Positions 37,009-46,612 of a DNA stretch of 64,000 nucleotides are shown here, in pieces. The DNA lies in the NCBI RefSeq assembly GCF_040784915.1, contig NZ_CP160797.1, positions 2,284,137-2,348,136 on the forward strand, written 5' to 3'. The notes under the pieces were generated by a model. The model searched no databases. It was not told the origin of the DNA and saw only the letters and a list, made by a program, of their open reading frames with translations. Both the position numbers and the translations under genes were made by a program. The DNA comes from Bacillus vallismortis. GTDB lineage: Bacteria > Bacillota > Bacilli > Bacillales > Bacillaceae. Position 1 is the first letter of the stretch. Each line of letters opens with the position of its first letter.

Positions 37009-38289
37009 TTACTCAATTGCAATATTCAAATTCTTTATAATCTCATCGTACACTGGATAAAACGGCTTTCCAATTGGAAATTGCTGAATATTTCGGAAAG
37101 AAGCGGAGATTGGCTTATGATGTAAAAAGAATTTCCTTACTACTTGTTCACGAATCGGATGAAAAACGCCGTTAAGAAACAAAAACGGCTCGCGTTCTAT
37201 GAAATAAAGCCTTCGGCCAGGCGGATTTTCGATCAAACCAGATCGTTCCCGCGTAATTGGCAGCCCTTCCGGCAGCGCCTCCAGTTCTTCTTTTTCAATG
37301 GTCAATATTTCTTTTCTTTTAAATTGATAAAACTGAAAAGCATACTGACCCAAAATGCGTCTTTTTTTTCCGGCTTCGATATAGAATATTGCAGGATGAC
37401 CAGCTTCCTTTACTAAAATATAATTCGGAATCTTTAAAATGTTTCCAATTTTATATTGGAATAAATACGGGTCTGGAACGGCCACAGTCCGATTTAGATA
37501 CAACGAATCCCACCTTTCCCCGACAGGATGCCTCACACCCTGATCAATAAAATATACGTTTTGACCTGAACCCTTTACAAAAGATCCGTCAATCAAATCG
37601 GCGGGCAGAAACCGATACGCATTTTGAAATGAATCGGGGGTTTTATAGGTTGTATCTAATACTTCATTTATCGGCAGAAATGGAGCAAAGTTGTTGATTC
37701 TGTCCCAAAAAATTGAGTCGCCATGATTCCAATGCTTCATATCATCGTCCCAATAGCTTCCATATATATGGTGAATACGATCAAGTAATGAACGGCGATG
37801 CATAACTGAGCAATGATCGACTTGAAAAGCGGCCTGATGAAGCACTTCATTGGCATTTCTATAGAAATGGGAGATTTCCTCTCCCCTTTCGTTTACTTGT
37901 ACAACTTTTTGTTTTGAATAAACAGCCTGCGCCTCAGGATTATGTGAAAACATCTGCACCATACGGCTCAGCCGCTCAGGATGATACACAGTGTCATCAG
38001 TGAGATAGGAAATGTAATCGCCGCTGGTAAATGGGAGCGCGGTGTTAATTAATGTGGCATAACGGGTTGTTTTAAATCGAGCTGCGGGATCTACGAAACT
38101 GTTTTCATAACGAATGCGAGGGTCACGAAGGTACTTGTGAACCACCGCAGTTATTTCTTCATTAGAATGATCATCCATGATAAAAAGCTCCCAGAGATCA
38201 TACGTTTGCTTTATGACGCTTTCGATCGCTTTTTGCAGATAAGCAGGTTTGTTATAACTCGTTAAAATAATGGACACTTTCTCTCCCAT
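37009..38289 (-). CDS. cgeD: Spore maturation glycosyltransferase CgeD
   Basis: A 426-residue protein. Residues 1-225 form a GT-A family 2 glycosyltransferase (VSIILTSYNKPAYLQKAI, MDDHSN, and the acidic pair in LTDDTVYHPE near residue 98). Residues 239-390 hold three degenerate repeats of the type YFI-x3-G-x2-HPI (VYFIDQGVRHPV, FYIEAGKKRRI, FLNGVFHPI). It probably builds spore-surface polysaccharide together with CgeE and CgeB. AGGGGGC precedes the ATG. A strong hairpin lies between it and the broken cgeC. Confidence 0.92.
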   Translation of the reverse strand: MGEKVSIILTSYNKPAYLQKAIESVIKQTYDLWELFIMDDHSNEEITAVVHKYLRDPRIRYENSFVDPAARFKTTRYATLINTALPFTSGDYISYLTDDTVYHPERLSRMVQMFSHNPEAQAVYSKQKVVQVNERGEEISHFYRNANEVLHQAAFQVDHCSVMHRRSLLDRIHHIYGSYWDDDMKHWNHGDSIFWDRINNFAPFLPINEVLDTTYKTPDSFQNAYRFLPADLIDGSFVKGSGQNVYFIDQGVRHPVGERWDSLYLNRTVAVPDPYLFQYKIGNILKIPNYILVKEAGHPAIFYIEAGKKRRILGQYAFQFYQFKRKEILTIEKEELEALPEGLPITRERSGLIENPPGRRLYFIEREPFLFLNGVFHPIREQVVRKFFLHHKPISASFRNIQQFPIGKPFYPVYDEIIKNLNIAIE

Positions 38290-38314
38290 CTATACAGCCC
38301 CCTGTTGCAAACAT

Positions 38315-38340
38315 AAAAACGGCTCCGCACAAGCAGAGCC
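38315..38340 (-). terminator. Terminator-like hairpin between cgeC and cgeD
   Basis: On the minus strand GGCTCTGC / GCGGAGCC (8 bp with one G-T pair, loop TTGT) is followed by GTTTTTA. It lies 25-50 nt before the cgeD start, so it would terminate or attenuate transcription coming from the cgeC promoter. Confidence 0.6.
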
Positions 38341-38407
38341 TCTGTCATCATTTAAAAAGCATCCCAGCTTACAATACTTGAGAGCGCGACATGAGATCTC
38401 GTATGAT

Positions 38408-38649
38408 TTAACGGGTTTTGAAAATAACCAAATCAGTCAGAACCTCTTTTACGATGACGTTTTGAAGCGTATCTCCATTCAACAGATGAAATGTTGATAC
38501 CGGTACGCCAAGCTCTTTTACAAATACGAGCTGGCGTACTGAGATCAGATGGATTTGCTTCAGTAGCCGATTGACGAATGAGCAAAATCAGCAAAAGCGA
38601 AATAAAATGCAGTTCATCTTGATTCGCGTGTTTCTCTCAATCTAAACAA
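38408..38649 (-). pseudogene. cgeC: cgeC, apparently disrupted by frameshifts
   Basis: In B. subtilis 168 cgeC heads the cgeC-D-E group here. From a TTG at 38649 with AAAGG 7 nt upstream, the minus strand reads MFRLRETRESR then stops. The next frame continues (DELHFISLLLILLIRQ), and a third carries a well-formed C-terminus (RQLVFVKELGVPVSTFHLL and GDTLQNVIVKEVLTDLVIF, stop at 38408). No single frame links start and end, so at least two frameshifts are needed. Sequence error or a different true start cannot be excluded. Confidence 0.5.
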
Positions 38650-38674
38650 TCGCTGACCTTTATACTCTCTGTTT

Positions 38675-38704
38675 CACAATATGAACTGACTTCGATTTAT
38701 GGTA
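38675..38704 (-). promoter_or_regulatory. Candidate sigma-K promoter toward cgeC-cgeD-cgeE
   Basis: On the minus strand AC, 18 nt, CATATTGTG. Spacing and CATA core fit sigma-K. A GerE-like box (GTATAGGC at 38702-38709) lies at its upstream edge; GerE is a known regulator of the cge genes. Confidence 0.45.
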
Positions 38705-38778
38705 TAGGCTATATCCACTCTTTTAAAAAATCAGCATTTTGCTTAAATATATGAAAAATAGGTCAGGTACGGCGTTCG

Positions 38779-38806
38779 ACTCATACCAAATGGCAGCCAT
38801 AAGAAT
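38779..38806 (+). promoter_or_regulatory. Candidate sigma-K promoter of cgeA-cgeB
   Basis: AC, 17 nt, CATAAGAAT: the spacing and CATA core of sigma-K promoters, about 40 nt before the cgeA start. cgeAB is known to need sigma-K and GerE. Confidence 0.5.
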
Positions 38807-38847
38807 ATGATTAACGTGAGTTCACTATTGAATAGGAGGTGTATGTG

Positions 38848-39234
38848 ATGAGCTCTGAAAATGCCCAATTAAAAAAGGATTTGATTAAGAGCCTTTTAAG
38901 CCCTTTATTCTCAACAGAAGGAGGAGTAAACGTGGATAATAATCTTAAAGAATTGCTTGAAGCTGCGATCGATCAAAAAGTAGATCAAAGTGAAATGATT
39001 ACGGCTGAATCTACTTCCCTTCCGGCAAGATGGATTTTTGCCAGAATTACGCCAGGCACTACGATCAGCATTGTGACTGATTCGGGTGATATGATCGGTC
39101 CGGTTGTCTTCGTTGCTTTCGACCAAATTCACGGTATCGTATTTGTAACACAGGAAAGCTCCGTTACCCCGGAAGGCCAAGCTACAACATTAATTGATGT
39201 AGACAAAGTAGAAAGTGTTACGTTCTTTTCATAA
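38848..39234 (+). CDS. cgeA: Spore crust/maturation protein CgeA
   Basis: A 128-residue protein located in the outermost spore layer (crust) in B. subtilis. The N-terminal third is helical and charged; the rest is a beta-rich domain ([41 protein letters not shown]). The start at 38848 (MSSENA) follows AGGAGGTG; a GTG three codons upstream overlaps the ribosome site. cgeB follows after 6 nt. A sigma-K-like promoter lies upstream. Confidence 0.92.
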   Translation: MSSENAQLKKDLIKSLLSPLFSTEGGVNVDNNLKELLEAAIDQKVDQSEMITAESTSLPARWIFARITPGTTISIVTDSGDMIGPVVFVAFDQIHGIVFVTQESSVTPEGQATTLIDVDKVESVTFFS

Positions 39235-39240
39235 GATCTG

Positions 39241-40194
39241 ATGAAAGTTTTGTATATCCAGTCGGGATACGGAGGAATATACAGATATTTTGACCGTTGG
39301 GCTGAAGAATGTTTTCTGAATACTCATACAGAGTACATGTCTGCAGATACACTGGAAGCAGAATCTCTAATAAAGGCTGAAAAGTTCCAGCCGGACTTCG
39401 CACTCATGATGGTCGGAGACCGTGTTCCTCACGACTGGCTGACCTGGTTAAAGGATAAGGGTATTCCTGTGTTTGTTTGGCTGACCGAAGACCCATTTTA
39501 TATTGATATCAGCCTTCGGGTGATAAAGCACGCTGACGCCATATTAACGATTGAACAAAATGCCGCTCTTTATTATCGGGAGCTCGGCTGCCAGAACGTC
39601 TACTATGTTCCGATTCCAGTTAATCATCGGCTGTTTAAAAAAATGGACACAGAACATTCTTTTCATTCAAATCTGCTTATCATCGGCTATCCTTATCCTA
39701 ATCGGGTTCAGCTTATGAAAGAAGCGGTACATCTGCCTTTCACCGTTCGGGTAATCGGAAAGGAATGGAGAAAATACCTGCCTAAAAAAGTGCTCAAACA
39801 GCCGCATATTGATATCGTCAGCACATGGGTTCCACCCGAACAGGCCGTTCATTATTATAACGGGGCAGATATCGTGATCAATGCGCATCGCCCCTATCAT
39901 TTTGCTTTCAATAAAAATAATATCCGCATCAAAAACGCCAGTTTTAATAACCGGACGTTTGATATCGCTGCATGCGAAGCATTTCAATTAACAGATTTAC
40001 CCGCGGCACATCCTTTTTCATCCTTTATTTCTTATCACAGCACCAACGACTTTAAGGAAAAAGCCGCTTTCTATATCAACCATCCTGAGGAACGGCAAAA
40101 AGCTGCAGCATCCAATTACAAAGAGACCGTACCCGCCCTTACGTTTGATGAGCTTCCTGCAAAACTAAAGGCGATTCATCTGGCGCTTACTTGA
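39241..40194 (+). CDS. cgeB: Spore maturation protein CgeB, glycosyltransferase-like
   Basis: A 317-residue protein of the CgeB family, which has a GT-B-like fold with a C-terminal glycosyltransferase segment (FDIAACEAFQLTDLPA, typical acceptor/donor region). It probably modifies the spore surface along with CgeA. It starts 6 nt after cgeA and has no clear Shine-Dalgarno sequence, so its translation is probably coupled to cgeA. A strong terminator follows at once. Confidence 0.92.
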   Translation: MKVLYIQSGYGGIYRYFDRWAEECFLNTHTEYMSADTLEAESLIKAEKFQPDFALMMVGDRVPHDWLTWLKDKGIPVFVWLTEDPFYIDISLRVIKHADAILTIEQNAALYYRELGCQNVYYVPIPVNHRLFKKMDTEHSFHSNLLIIGYPYPNRVQLMKEAVHLPFTVRVIGKEWRKYLPKKVLKQPHIDIVSTWVPPEQAVHYYNGADIVINAHRPYHFAFNKNNIRIKNASFNNRTFDIAACEAFQLTDLPAAHPFSSFISYHSTNDFKEKAAFYINHPEERQKAAASNYKETVPALTFDELPAKLKAIHLALT

Positions 40195-40223
40195 AAAATC
40201 GTTCATTGTTATGAACGATTTTT
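40194..40223 (+). terminator. Terminator after cgeB
   Basis: A perfect 13-bp hairpin AAAAATCGTTCAT / ATGAACGATTTTT with loop TGTT. Confidence 0.88.
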
Positions 40224-40233
40224 TCATTCACAG

Positions 40234-40261
40234 AAAAAAGCAGCTGAATGAGCTGCTTTTT

Positions 40262-40262
<1 letters not shown>
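40234..40262 (-). terminator. Terminator after phy
   Basis: A 12-bp hairpin AAAAAAGCAGCT / AGCTGCTTTTTT with loop GAATG. It touches the phy stop codon. Confidence 0.85.
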
Positions 40263-41780
<1,518 letters not shown>

Positions 41781-42806
41781 ATGCCTAAACAGCAAACAGC
41801 AGAACTAGAACCGTTTTTCCATAACAAAACAGTTTTAGTCACTGGCGGAACAGGTTCAATCGGGAGTCAAATTGTCAAACGCCTTTTGCTGCTAACACCG
41901 AAACAGGTGATTGTATTCAGCAAAGACGACAGTAAACAGTATGTCATGAGTCAAAAGTATGCGGGGGATAAGCGGCTTTCATTTGTGCTCGGAGATGTGC
42001 GCGATCACAGAAGGGTGAATCAGGTGATGAAAGGCGTGGATATCGTCTTCCACGCAGCTGCGCTGAAACAGGTTCCGACATGTGAAGACCATCCATTTGA
42101 AGCGATCCAGACCAATCTCATCGGGGGACAGAATGTGGTGGAGGCCGCCCTATTACACCGGGTCCAGCATGTCATTAATATCAGTACCGATAAAGCTGTA
42201 TCTCCTGTGAACACAATGGGTGCCACCAAGCTGTTATCTGAAAAGCTGTTTCATCAAGCAAACCGCCACGTTCAAAACAGAGGAACCGTGTTTTGTTCAG
42301 TCCGCTTCGGAAATGTTCTCGGCTCAAGGGGTTCGGTCATTCCAATTTTATTTGAACAGATGATGGAGGGTGAACCGCTAACCATCACTGACAAAAATAT
42401 GACCAGGTTTTTCATGTCAATAGACGATGCAGCTACACTGACATTGCAATCAGCTGCTATTACAAAAGGCGGAGAAACTTTTATTTTTAAAATGGAATCA
42501 CTGAAACTTGAAGAACTGATCCATGGGTTTGAAGAATATGCATCGCAGCACGGGCTCCCGCAGCCGTCTGCGGTAGAAGTCGGCAAGCGTTCAGGTGAAA
42601 AGCTTCACGAAGAATTAACATCCCCTCATGAAATTGATTCTCTGTATGAATGGGGCAATCTTTATGCGATTCTTCCAGAACCTGAAAAACATCCTGATTT
42701 TCGCAAAGTCCATCTGCCTGGATATCAATCAGATCAAGCTCCACTCATCACAAAAGACAGAATTGCCCAGATTATTGAGAAATTGCACCAAGAAAAAAAG
42801 GCATAA
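41781..42806 (+). CDS. spsM: Spore polysaccharide synthesis protein SpsM, intact
   Basis: A 341-residue NDP-sugar dehydratase/epimerase of the FlaA1/CapD short type. It has the Rossmann motif TGGTGSIGSQIVK near residue 20, the VLGDVRDH loop, and the SDR region GATKLLSEKLF. It makes a spore-surface polysaccharide. In strain 168 the SP-beta prophage splits this gene (yodU/ypqP) and excises in the mother cell to restore it; here it is continuous and has no prophage. GGAGGA precedes the ATG. Confidence 0.95.
   Translation: MPKQQTAELEPFFHNKTVLVTGGTGSIGSQIVKRLLLLTPKQVIVFSKDDSKQYVMSQKYAGDKRLSFVLGDVRDHRRVNQVMKGVDIVFHAAALKQVPTCEDHPFEAIQTNLIGGQNVVEAALLHRVQHVINISTDKAVSPVNTMGATKLLSEKLFHQANRHVQNRGTVFCSVRFGNVLGSRGSVIPILFEQMMEGEPLTITDKNMTRFFMSIDDAATLTLQSAAITKGGETFIFKMESLKLEELIHGFEEYASQHGLPQPSAVEVGKRSGEKLHEELTSPHEIDSLYEWGNLYAILPEPEKHPDFRKVHLPGYQSDQAPLITKDRIAQIIEKLHQEKKA
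42185..42200 (+). other. Unoccupied SP-beta attachment core inside spsM
   Basis: ACCGATAAAGCTGTAT matches 15 of 16 bases of the SP-beta core as I remember it (ACAGATAAAGCTGTAT). It encodes the conserved residues TDKAV. No phage genes flank it. Confidence 0.65.
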
Positions 42807-42843
42807 AAACAAGCCTGTCTATCCATTAGGCAGGCCTGTTTTT
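42805..42843. terminator. Terminator between spsM and msrB
   Basis: AAAAACAAGCCTG pairs with CAGGCCTGTTTTT (one mismatch, which is a G-T pair on the minus strand). It lies between convergent genes and fits the msrB direction best. Confidence 0.75.
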
Positions 42844-42848
42844 TGTGT

Positions 42849-43283
42849 TTATTTATCAAAAAGATGCAGATAGCTTTCGTATCCTTCTTCTTTCAGCTTA
42901 TCCTTCGGCACAAACCGCATTGCCGCTGAGTTTATGCAGTATCGAAGCCCGCTTGGACCCGGTCCGTCATTAAATACATGACCAAGATGAGAATCGGCAG
43001 TACGGCTTCTCACTTCTGTTCGAATCATGCCGTGGCTCGTGTCTAGTTTTTCTTCTACTTCTTCTTCTTCAATCGGCTTTGTAAAGCTTGGCCAGCCGCA
43101 GTGGGAATCAAATTTATCCTTGGATGTAAACAATGGCTTGCCTGACACAATGTCTACATACAGCCCTTCTTCCTGATGATCCCAATATTCATTTTGAAAA
43201 GGCGGCTCCGTGCCGTTATTTTGCGTCACTTCATATTGCATGCGGTTTAGTGACTTGATTTTTTCTTCTTTATTGTGCCCCAT
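42849..43283 (-). CDS. msrB: Methionine-R-sulfoxide reductase MsrB
   Basis: A 144-residue reductase for the R-epimer of methionine sulfoxide. The conserved CGWPSF, the [12 protein letters not shown] segment and the catalytic Cys in RYCINSAA are visible. The start at 43283 overlaps the msrA stop (TAATG), so translation is coupled. Compared with the B. subtilis 168 version I recall, the EEE stretch after KPI has one extra Glu. Confidence 0.95.
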   Translation of the reverse strand: MGHNKEEKIKSLNRMQYEVTQNNGTEPPFQNEYWDHQEEGLYVDIVSGKPLFTSKDKFDSHCGWPSFTKPIEEEEVEEKLDTSHGMIRTEVRSRTADSHLGHVFNDGPGPSGLRYCINSAAMRFVPKDKLKEEGYESYLHLFDK

Positions 43284-43816
43284 TATTTCGCCCCCCAATG
43301 CTCGCTGATAAATCCGGCTCGTCCAGACCCCGCCTGGTAGCGCTGGTAATGTCCTGGATTCTTTTTATAAAAATGCTGATGGTAGCCCTCCGCTTCATAG
43401 AAAGGCTCAGCTTTTAATATGTCCGTTACAATCGGATCTTTAAAGATGCCGCTTTCCGCCAGACGCTGCTTGGAAGCTTCCGCAAGCTCCTTTTGTTTAT
43501 CATTATGATAAAAAATGGCTGCACGGTAGGAGCTGCCGCGATCCGCAAACTGGCCGCCGGCATCTGTCGGGTCGATTTGCTGCCAAAACAATTCAAGCAG
43601 CTTTTCATAAGGGTACACATCAGGATGAAACGTGATTTGAACGGCTTCACGATGTCCTGTCGTTTCACTGCACACCTCTTCATACGTAGGGTTTTCAGTA
43701 TGGCCGCCTGTATACCCGGACACCACTTTTTCAATTCCCGGCTGTTCGTCAAAAGGTTTGACCATACACCAAAAACAGCCTCCTGCAAATGTGGCGATTT
43801 CTTTTTTTTCAGACAT
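43283..43816 (-). CDS. msrA: Methionine-S-sulfoxide reductase MsrA
   Basis: A 177-residue reductase for S-methionine sulfoxide, with catalytic GCFWC (Cys14) and the following [17 protein letters not shown] motif. The frame stays open far upstream on this strand, but the ATG at 43816 has GGAGG at good spacing and the usual length. It is the first gene of msrA-msrB, which is Spx-controlled in B. subtilis. The promoter region is shared with divergent ypoP; a TATAAT is visible on the minus strand near 43855. Confidence 0.95.
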   Translation of the reverse strand: MSEKKEIATFAGGCFWCMVKPFDEQPGIEKVVSGYTGGHTENPTYEEVCSETTGHREAVQITFHPDVYPYEKLLELFWQQIDPTDAGGQFADRGSSYRAAIFYHNDKQKELAEASKQRLAESGIFKDPIVTDILKAEPFYEAEGYHQHFYKKNPGHYQRYQAGSGRAGFISEHWGAK

Positions 43817-43946
43817 ACTGGTGCCTCCTTTGTTCATACGTGGTATTATTATATTATAGCATGTAATAATAGAATGAAAATGATTCTGCTTTTCATAAAA
43901 ACTATAGGTTTTAAGCAATATGCTTATGTAATGGAGGTTCACAAAT

Positions 43947-44372
43947 TTGAAAGTAAGAACACAGATGATGTACGATATGGAGAATTTACTCCGTAAAGTC
44001 TTTAAACAAATACGCAACGAAATCAATGAAATTCTTGATAAAGAGCTGTCACGGAATGAATTTACCATTCTGCGGATCCTCAGTGAACAAGGGCCTAAAA
44101 AAGTCACCGAATTTGCGCCTATTTTAGAGGTATCAGCAAGCCACATTACAGCTGTGACTGATGCGCTGGTGGAAAAGGAATGGATTACAAGAATCAGATC
44201 GAAGGAAGACAGGCGTATCATCCGCATTCATATCACCGAAGCGGGCGAAAAAGTCCTTCAGCATTTCAACGAGAAAAAAACGGAATATTTCTTTAAACGC
44301 TTTGACTGCTACACTGATGCCGAACTGGCCTCATTAATCGAGCTTTTCAGCAAACTTGATAAAAAACGATGA
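43947..44372 (+). CDS. ypoP: MarR-family regulator YpoP
   Basis: A 141-residue winged-helix MarR protein: helices 3-4 read [20 protein letters not shown], followed by the wing [15 protein letters not shown]. The start is a TTG at 43947 after GGAGG. It is divergent from msrA and convergent with the MATE exporter ypnP, either of which could be its target; this is not known. Cysteine is scarce (one, in FDCYTD). Confidence 0.9.
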   Translation: MKVRTQMMYDMENLLRKVFKQIRNEINEILDKELSRNEFTILRILSEQGPKKVTEFAPILEVSASHITAVTDALVEKEWITRIRSKEDRRIIRIHITEAGEKVLQHFNEKKTEYFFKRFDCYTDAELASLIELFSKLDKKR

Positions 44373-44373
44373 A

Positions 44374-44411
44374 AAAAAGCACATACCGCTATACATGGGT
44401 ATGTGCTTTTT
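44374..44411. terminator. Bidirectional terminator between ypoP and ypnP
   Basis: A 14-bp hairpin AAAAAGCACATACC / GGTATGTGCTTTTT with a 10-nt loop between convergent genes. Confidence 0.88.
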
Positions 44412-44423
44412 GCAGCCCTTCAT

Positions 44424-45761
44424 TTATTTTTCAGCGAACAGTTTCATTGTTTTCCATCTTCCGTATCTGTAATACAAAAACGCCGCACAGCTGCTTAATA
44501 AAAAACTCATTCCGATTCCGAGCCCGATTCCTTTCTGGCCAAACCATGCTGAAAATAGAGCCGTGAAAGGATATCTCAAAACCCAAAACGATATCAAATT
44601 TAAAACCAGCACCTGCAGCATCGCTCCCGCAGCCCTGACGATTCCGTTCAGCACGAAATTAATCCCGATAAAAGGGTAGAAAAACGCGATCCAACGCAAA
44701 TATTGTTCACCAAACGCAACCGCATCAGGCTCGCTGATAAATAGTCTCATAAGGTATTTGCCAAATACCCAAATGATAACGGCAATCATCAGCATGCAAG
44801 AAATTACAACTATAACACCTAGCCTCGCAATTGTTCCCACTCTTTTATCGTTTCCGATTCCGATATTTTGCCCTGCCATACTGTTGACCGCCGTACCGGC
44901 AGCCATAGCGGGAAGCGTGATGATGCTGTCGAGCCGCTGCACCGCGCCGAAGCCTGACACCACATGCTCCCCGTAGGAGTTGACAACACTCATAATCGCC
45001 ATCATTCCGCCTGTAATCACCATCATCTGCAGACCGGCAGGAATCCCAAGTTTCAAAACCAGCGCGGACTCTTCCCACTTGGGAACTCGCGGAATAGAGA
45101 ACGGTACAAGCTTGTGTCTGATGACATAAAACAACCCGTACAGAAACGCAATGCCCTGTGACAAAATTGTCGAATAAGCTGCTCCCGCTATTCCCATGTG
45201 CAGCACAGAAATAAAGAACGGCGCCAACACTGTATTCAGCACAACTGCAAACGCAATAAACCGGAGAGGTGTCTTGCTGTCACCGAGCGCCCGAAGCACC
45301 GTACTGATAAAGTTATAACCAAACAAAAATAAAATGCCAATAAATTGAATTTGCAAATAGGTCTCGGCAAGCGGTATCATCGACTCCGGCGTTTTCAAAA
45401 GACGAAGCAAAAGCTCTGACAGAAAAAAACCGGCCGCGCCGAATCCGACACTTAGGCCTGTTAATAAAACGACAAAAGCGTTTATATACGACGCCATTCC
45501 TTTTTCATCATCTTTACCCTTTTGCTGTGACAAAATAGTTAATGTCGCATTGTTAAGGCCCAAAATAAAAGACAGCACGGTTAAAACAATCGTGCTTGAT
45601 ACCGCGGCTGCCCCAAGGGCCTTCGCCCCCAGTAAATTGCCGATCCACAAACTGTCTATAAATTGAAAGGAAACCTGCAATGCGTTTCCGAGCATAATCG
45701 GCATTGAAAACAGCACAAGCTGTTTCAGCACGTTCCCCTGTGTAAAATCGTATGCTTTCAT
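44424..45761 (-). CDS. ypnP: MATE-family exporter YpnP
   Basis: A 445-residue, 12-helix transporter of the MATE family. The start reads NVLKQLVLFSMPIMLGNALQ, a typical helix 1; the second half begins near residue 235 with LGIPAGLQMMVITGG. It exports an unknown cationic compound or drug. It is only distantly related to YojI elsewhere in the window. AAGGAGAA precedes the ATG. Confidence 0.9.
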   Translation of the reverse strand: MKAYDFTQGNVLKQLVLFSMPIMLGNALQVSFQFIDSLWIGNLLGAKALGAAAVSSTIVLTVLSFILGLNNATLTILSQQKGKDDEKGMASYINAFVVLLTGLSVGFGAAGFFLSELLLRLLKTPESMIPLAETYLQIQFIGILFLFGYNFISTVLRALGDSKTPLRFIAFAVVLNTVLAPFFISVLHMGIAGAAYSTILSQGIAFLYGLFYVIRHKLVPFSIPRVPKWEESALVLKLGIPAGLQMMVITGGMMAIMSVVNSYGEHVVSGFGAVQRLDSIITLPAMAAGTAVNSMAGQNIGIGNDKRVGTIARLGVIVVISCMLMIAVIIWVFGKYLMRLFISEPDAVAFGEQYLRWIAFFYPFIGINFVLNGIVRAAGAMLQVLVLNLISFWVLRYPFTALFSAWFGQKGIGLGIGMSFLLSSCAAFLYYRYGRWKTMKLFAEK

Positions 45762-45801
45762 TTTTTCTCCTTGTGGTCTTAAATTTTCACCGGATCACAC
45801 G

Positions 45802-45833
45802 AAAAAAGAGACGTTGTTTCATGTCTCTTTTTT
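45802..45833 (-). terminator. Terminator after ypmT
   Basis: An 11-bp hairpin AAAAAAGAGAC / GTCTCTTTTTT with a 10-nt loop, abutting the ypmT stop. Confidence 0.85.
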
Positions 45834-46027
45834 CATGACTTATCGGTTTTTTTTCGGTCTCTCATACCGAATGTTAGCACCATCACACTTAAGAACAAGG
45901 CACAATAGGAAATGTTCAAATACATTTGGTCCATATCTTCAGCCGCCAGATGATGATAAGCAAGCCAGCCGAAATACAGGGAAAATGTAAAGGATAATAA
46001 ACTGAAATACTGGTAAATCCGTTTCAT
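45833..46027 (-). CDS. ypmT: Small membrane protein YpmT
   Basis: A 64-residue protein with two hydrophobic helices (FSLLSFTFSLYFGWLAY and ISYCALFLSVMVLTFGM) joined by a short acidic loop, ending in a basic tail (RDRKKTDKS). It lies last in the ypmP-Q-R-S-T group, 15 nt after ypmS. GAGGTGAC precedes the ATG. The function is unknown. Confidence 0.85.
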   Translation of the reverse strand: MKRIYQYFSLLSFTFSLYFGWLAYHHLAAEDMDQMYLNISYCALFLSVMVLTFGMRDRKKTDKS

Positions 46028-46042
46028 TTTCAGTCACCTCTA

Positions 46043-46603
46043 TTATTTAGGATGGTAATAGGAAAACTCAATTTCATCTTTTTCTAAATTTATTTTATCC
46101 GCTTTGACATACATTCCATTCGTTAAAGGCATTTCTGACAGACGCACTTCAATGCTTTTGTCGCCGGGATGAACGTGGACAAATGACGGCAATTCGTAAA
46201 AGCTGTCCATATAATTTAACACAAAGCTAATCGGGATACTCAATTTCCCTAACGAAAATTTCGTAACATTCAGCTCCACATCGCCATTTTTTTTCACAGT
46301 CGGCTCAAAAGCGACAAGCGCATCAATGGACGTGGAAAATGCCTTGATTTTCCCCGCGACATGAACATCATCATCGATCTCTACTTTATAATCAAGCTGG
46401 TTGGATGCTTTGTCTTTTAAATATGAGTTGACAAACGCAGCTAATGATTCTTTTGTGCTTGTCACTTGAAATCCATACTCGCTCTCAGATGAATCCTTTA
46501 CCTGAGCTTGTTTTCCCGGCAGCATGACTAGTGTCACAAACCCAGCGGCGAGAATCAGATTGATGGCAAGCAATATAAAAAACAGTCGTTTCCACTTATT
46601 CAT
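46043..46603 (-). CDS. ypmS: DUF2140 membrane-anchored protein YpmS
   Basis: A 186-residue protein with an N-terminal membrane anchor (LFFILLAINLILAAGFVTLVM) and an extracytoplasmic DUF2140 domain, a beta-rich fold that ends in EIEFSYYHPK. It is translated 9 nt after ypmR and is likely part of the same operon. It has no known function; the anchor and neighbours suggest action at the outer membrane face. Confidence 0.88.
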   Translation of the reverse strand: MNKWKRLFFILLAINLILAAGFVTLVMLPGKQAQVKDSSESEYGFQVTSTKESLAAFVNSYLKDKASNQLDYKVEIDDDVHVAGKIKAFSTSIDALVAFEPTVKKNGDVELNVTKFSLGKLSIPISFVLNYMDSFYELPSFVHVHPGDKSIEVRLSEMPLTNGMYVKADKINLEKDEIEFSYYHPK

Positions 46604-46612
46604 GATGTCACC

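Noticed and set aside
43817-44227. Extension of msrA by 137 residues upstream
   Set aside because: The ATG at 43816 has the ribosome site and family length; the upstream part is antisense to ypoP.
46000-46600. Possible signal-less YpmS start further downstream
   Set aside because: The membrane anchor and the ribosome site before 46603 fit the full-length protein.
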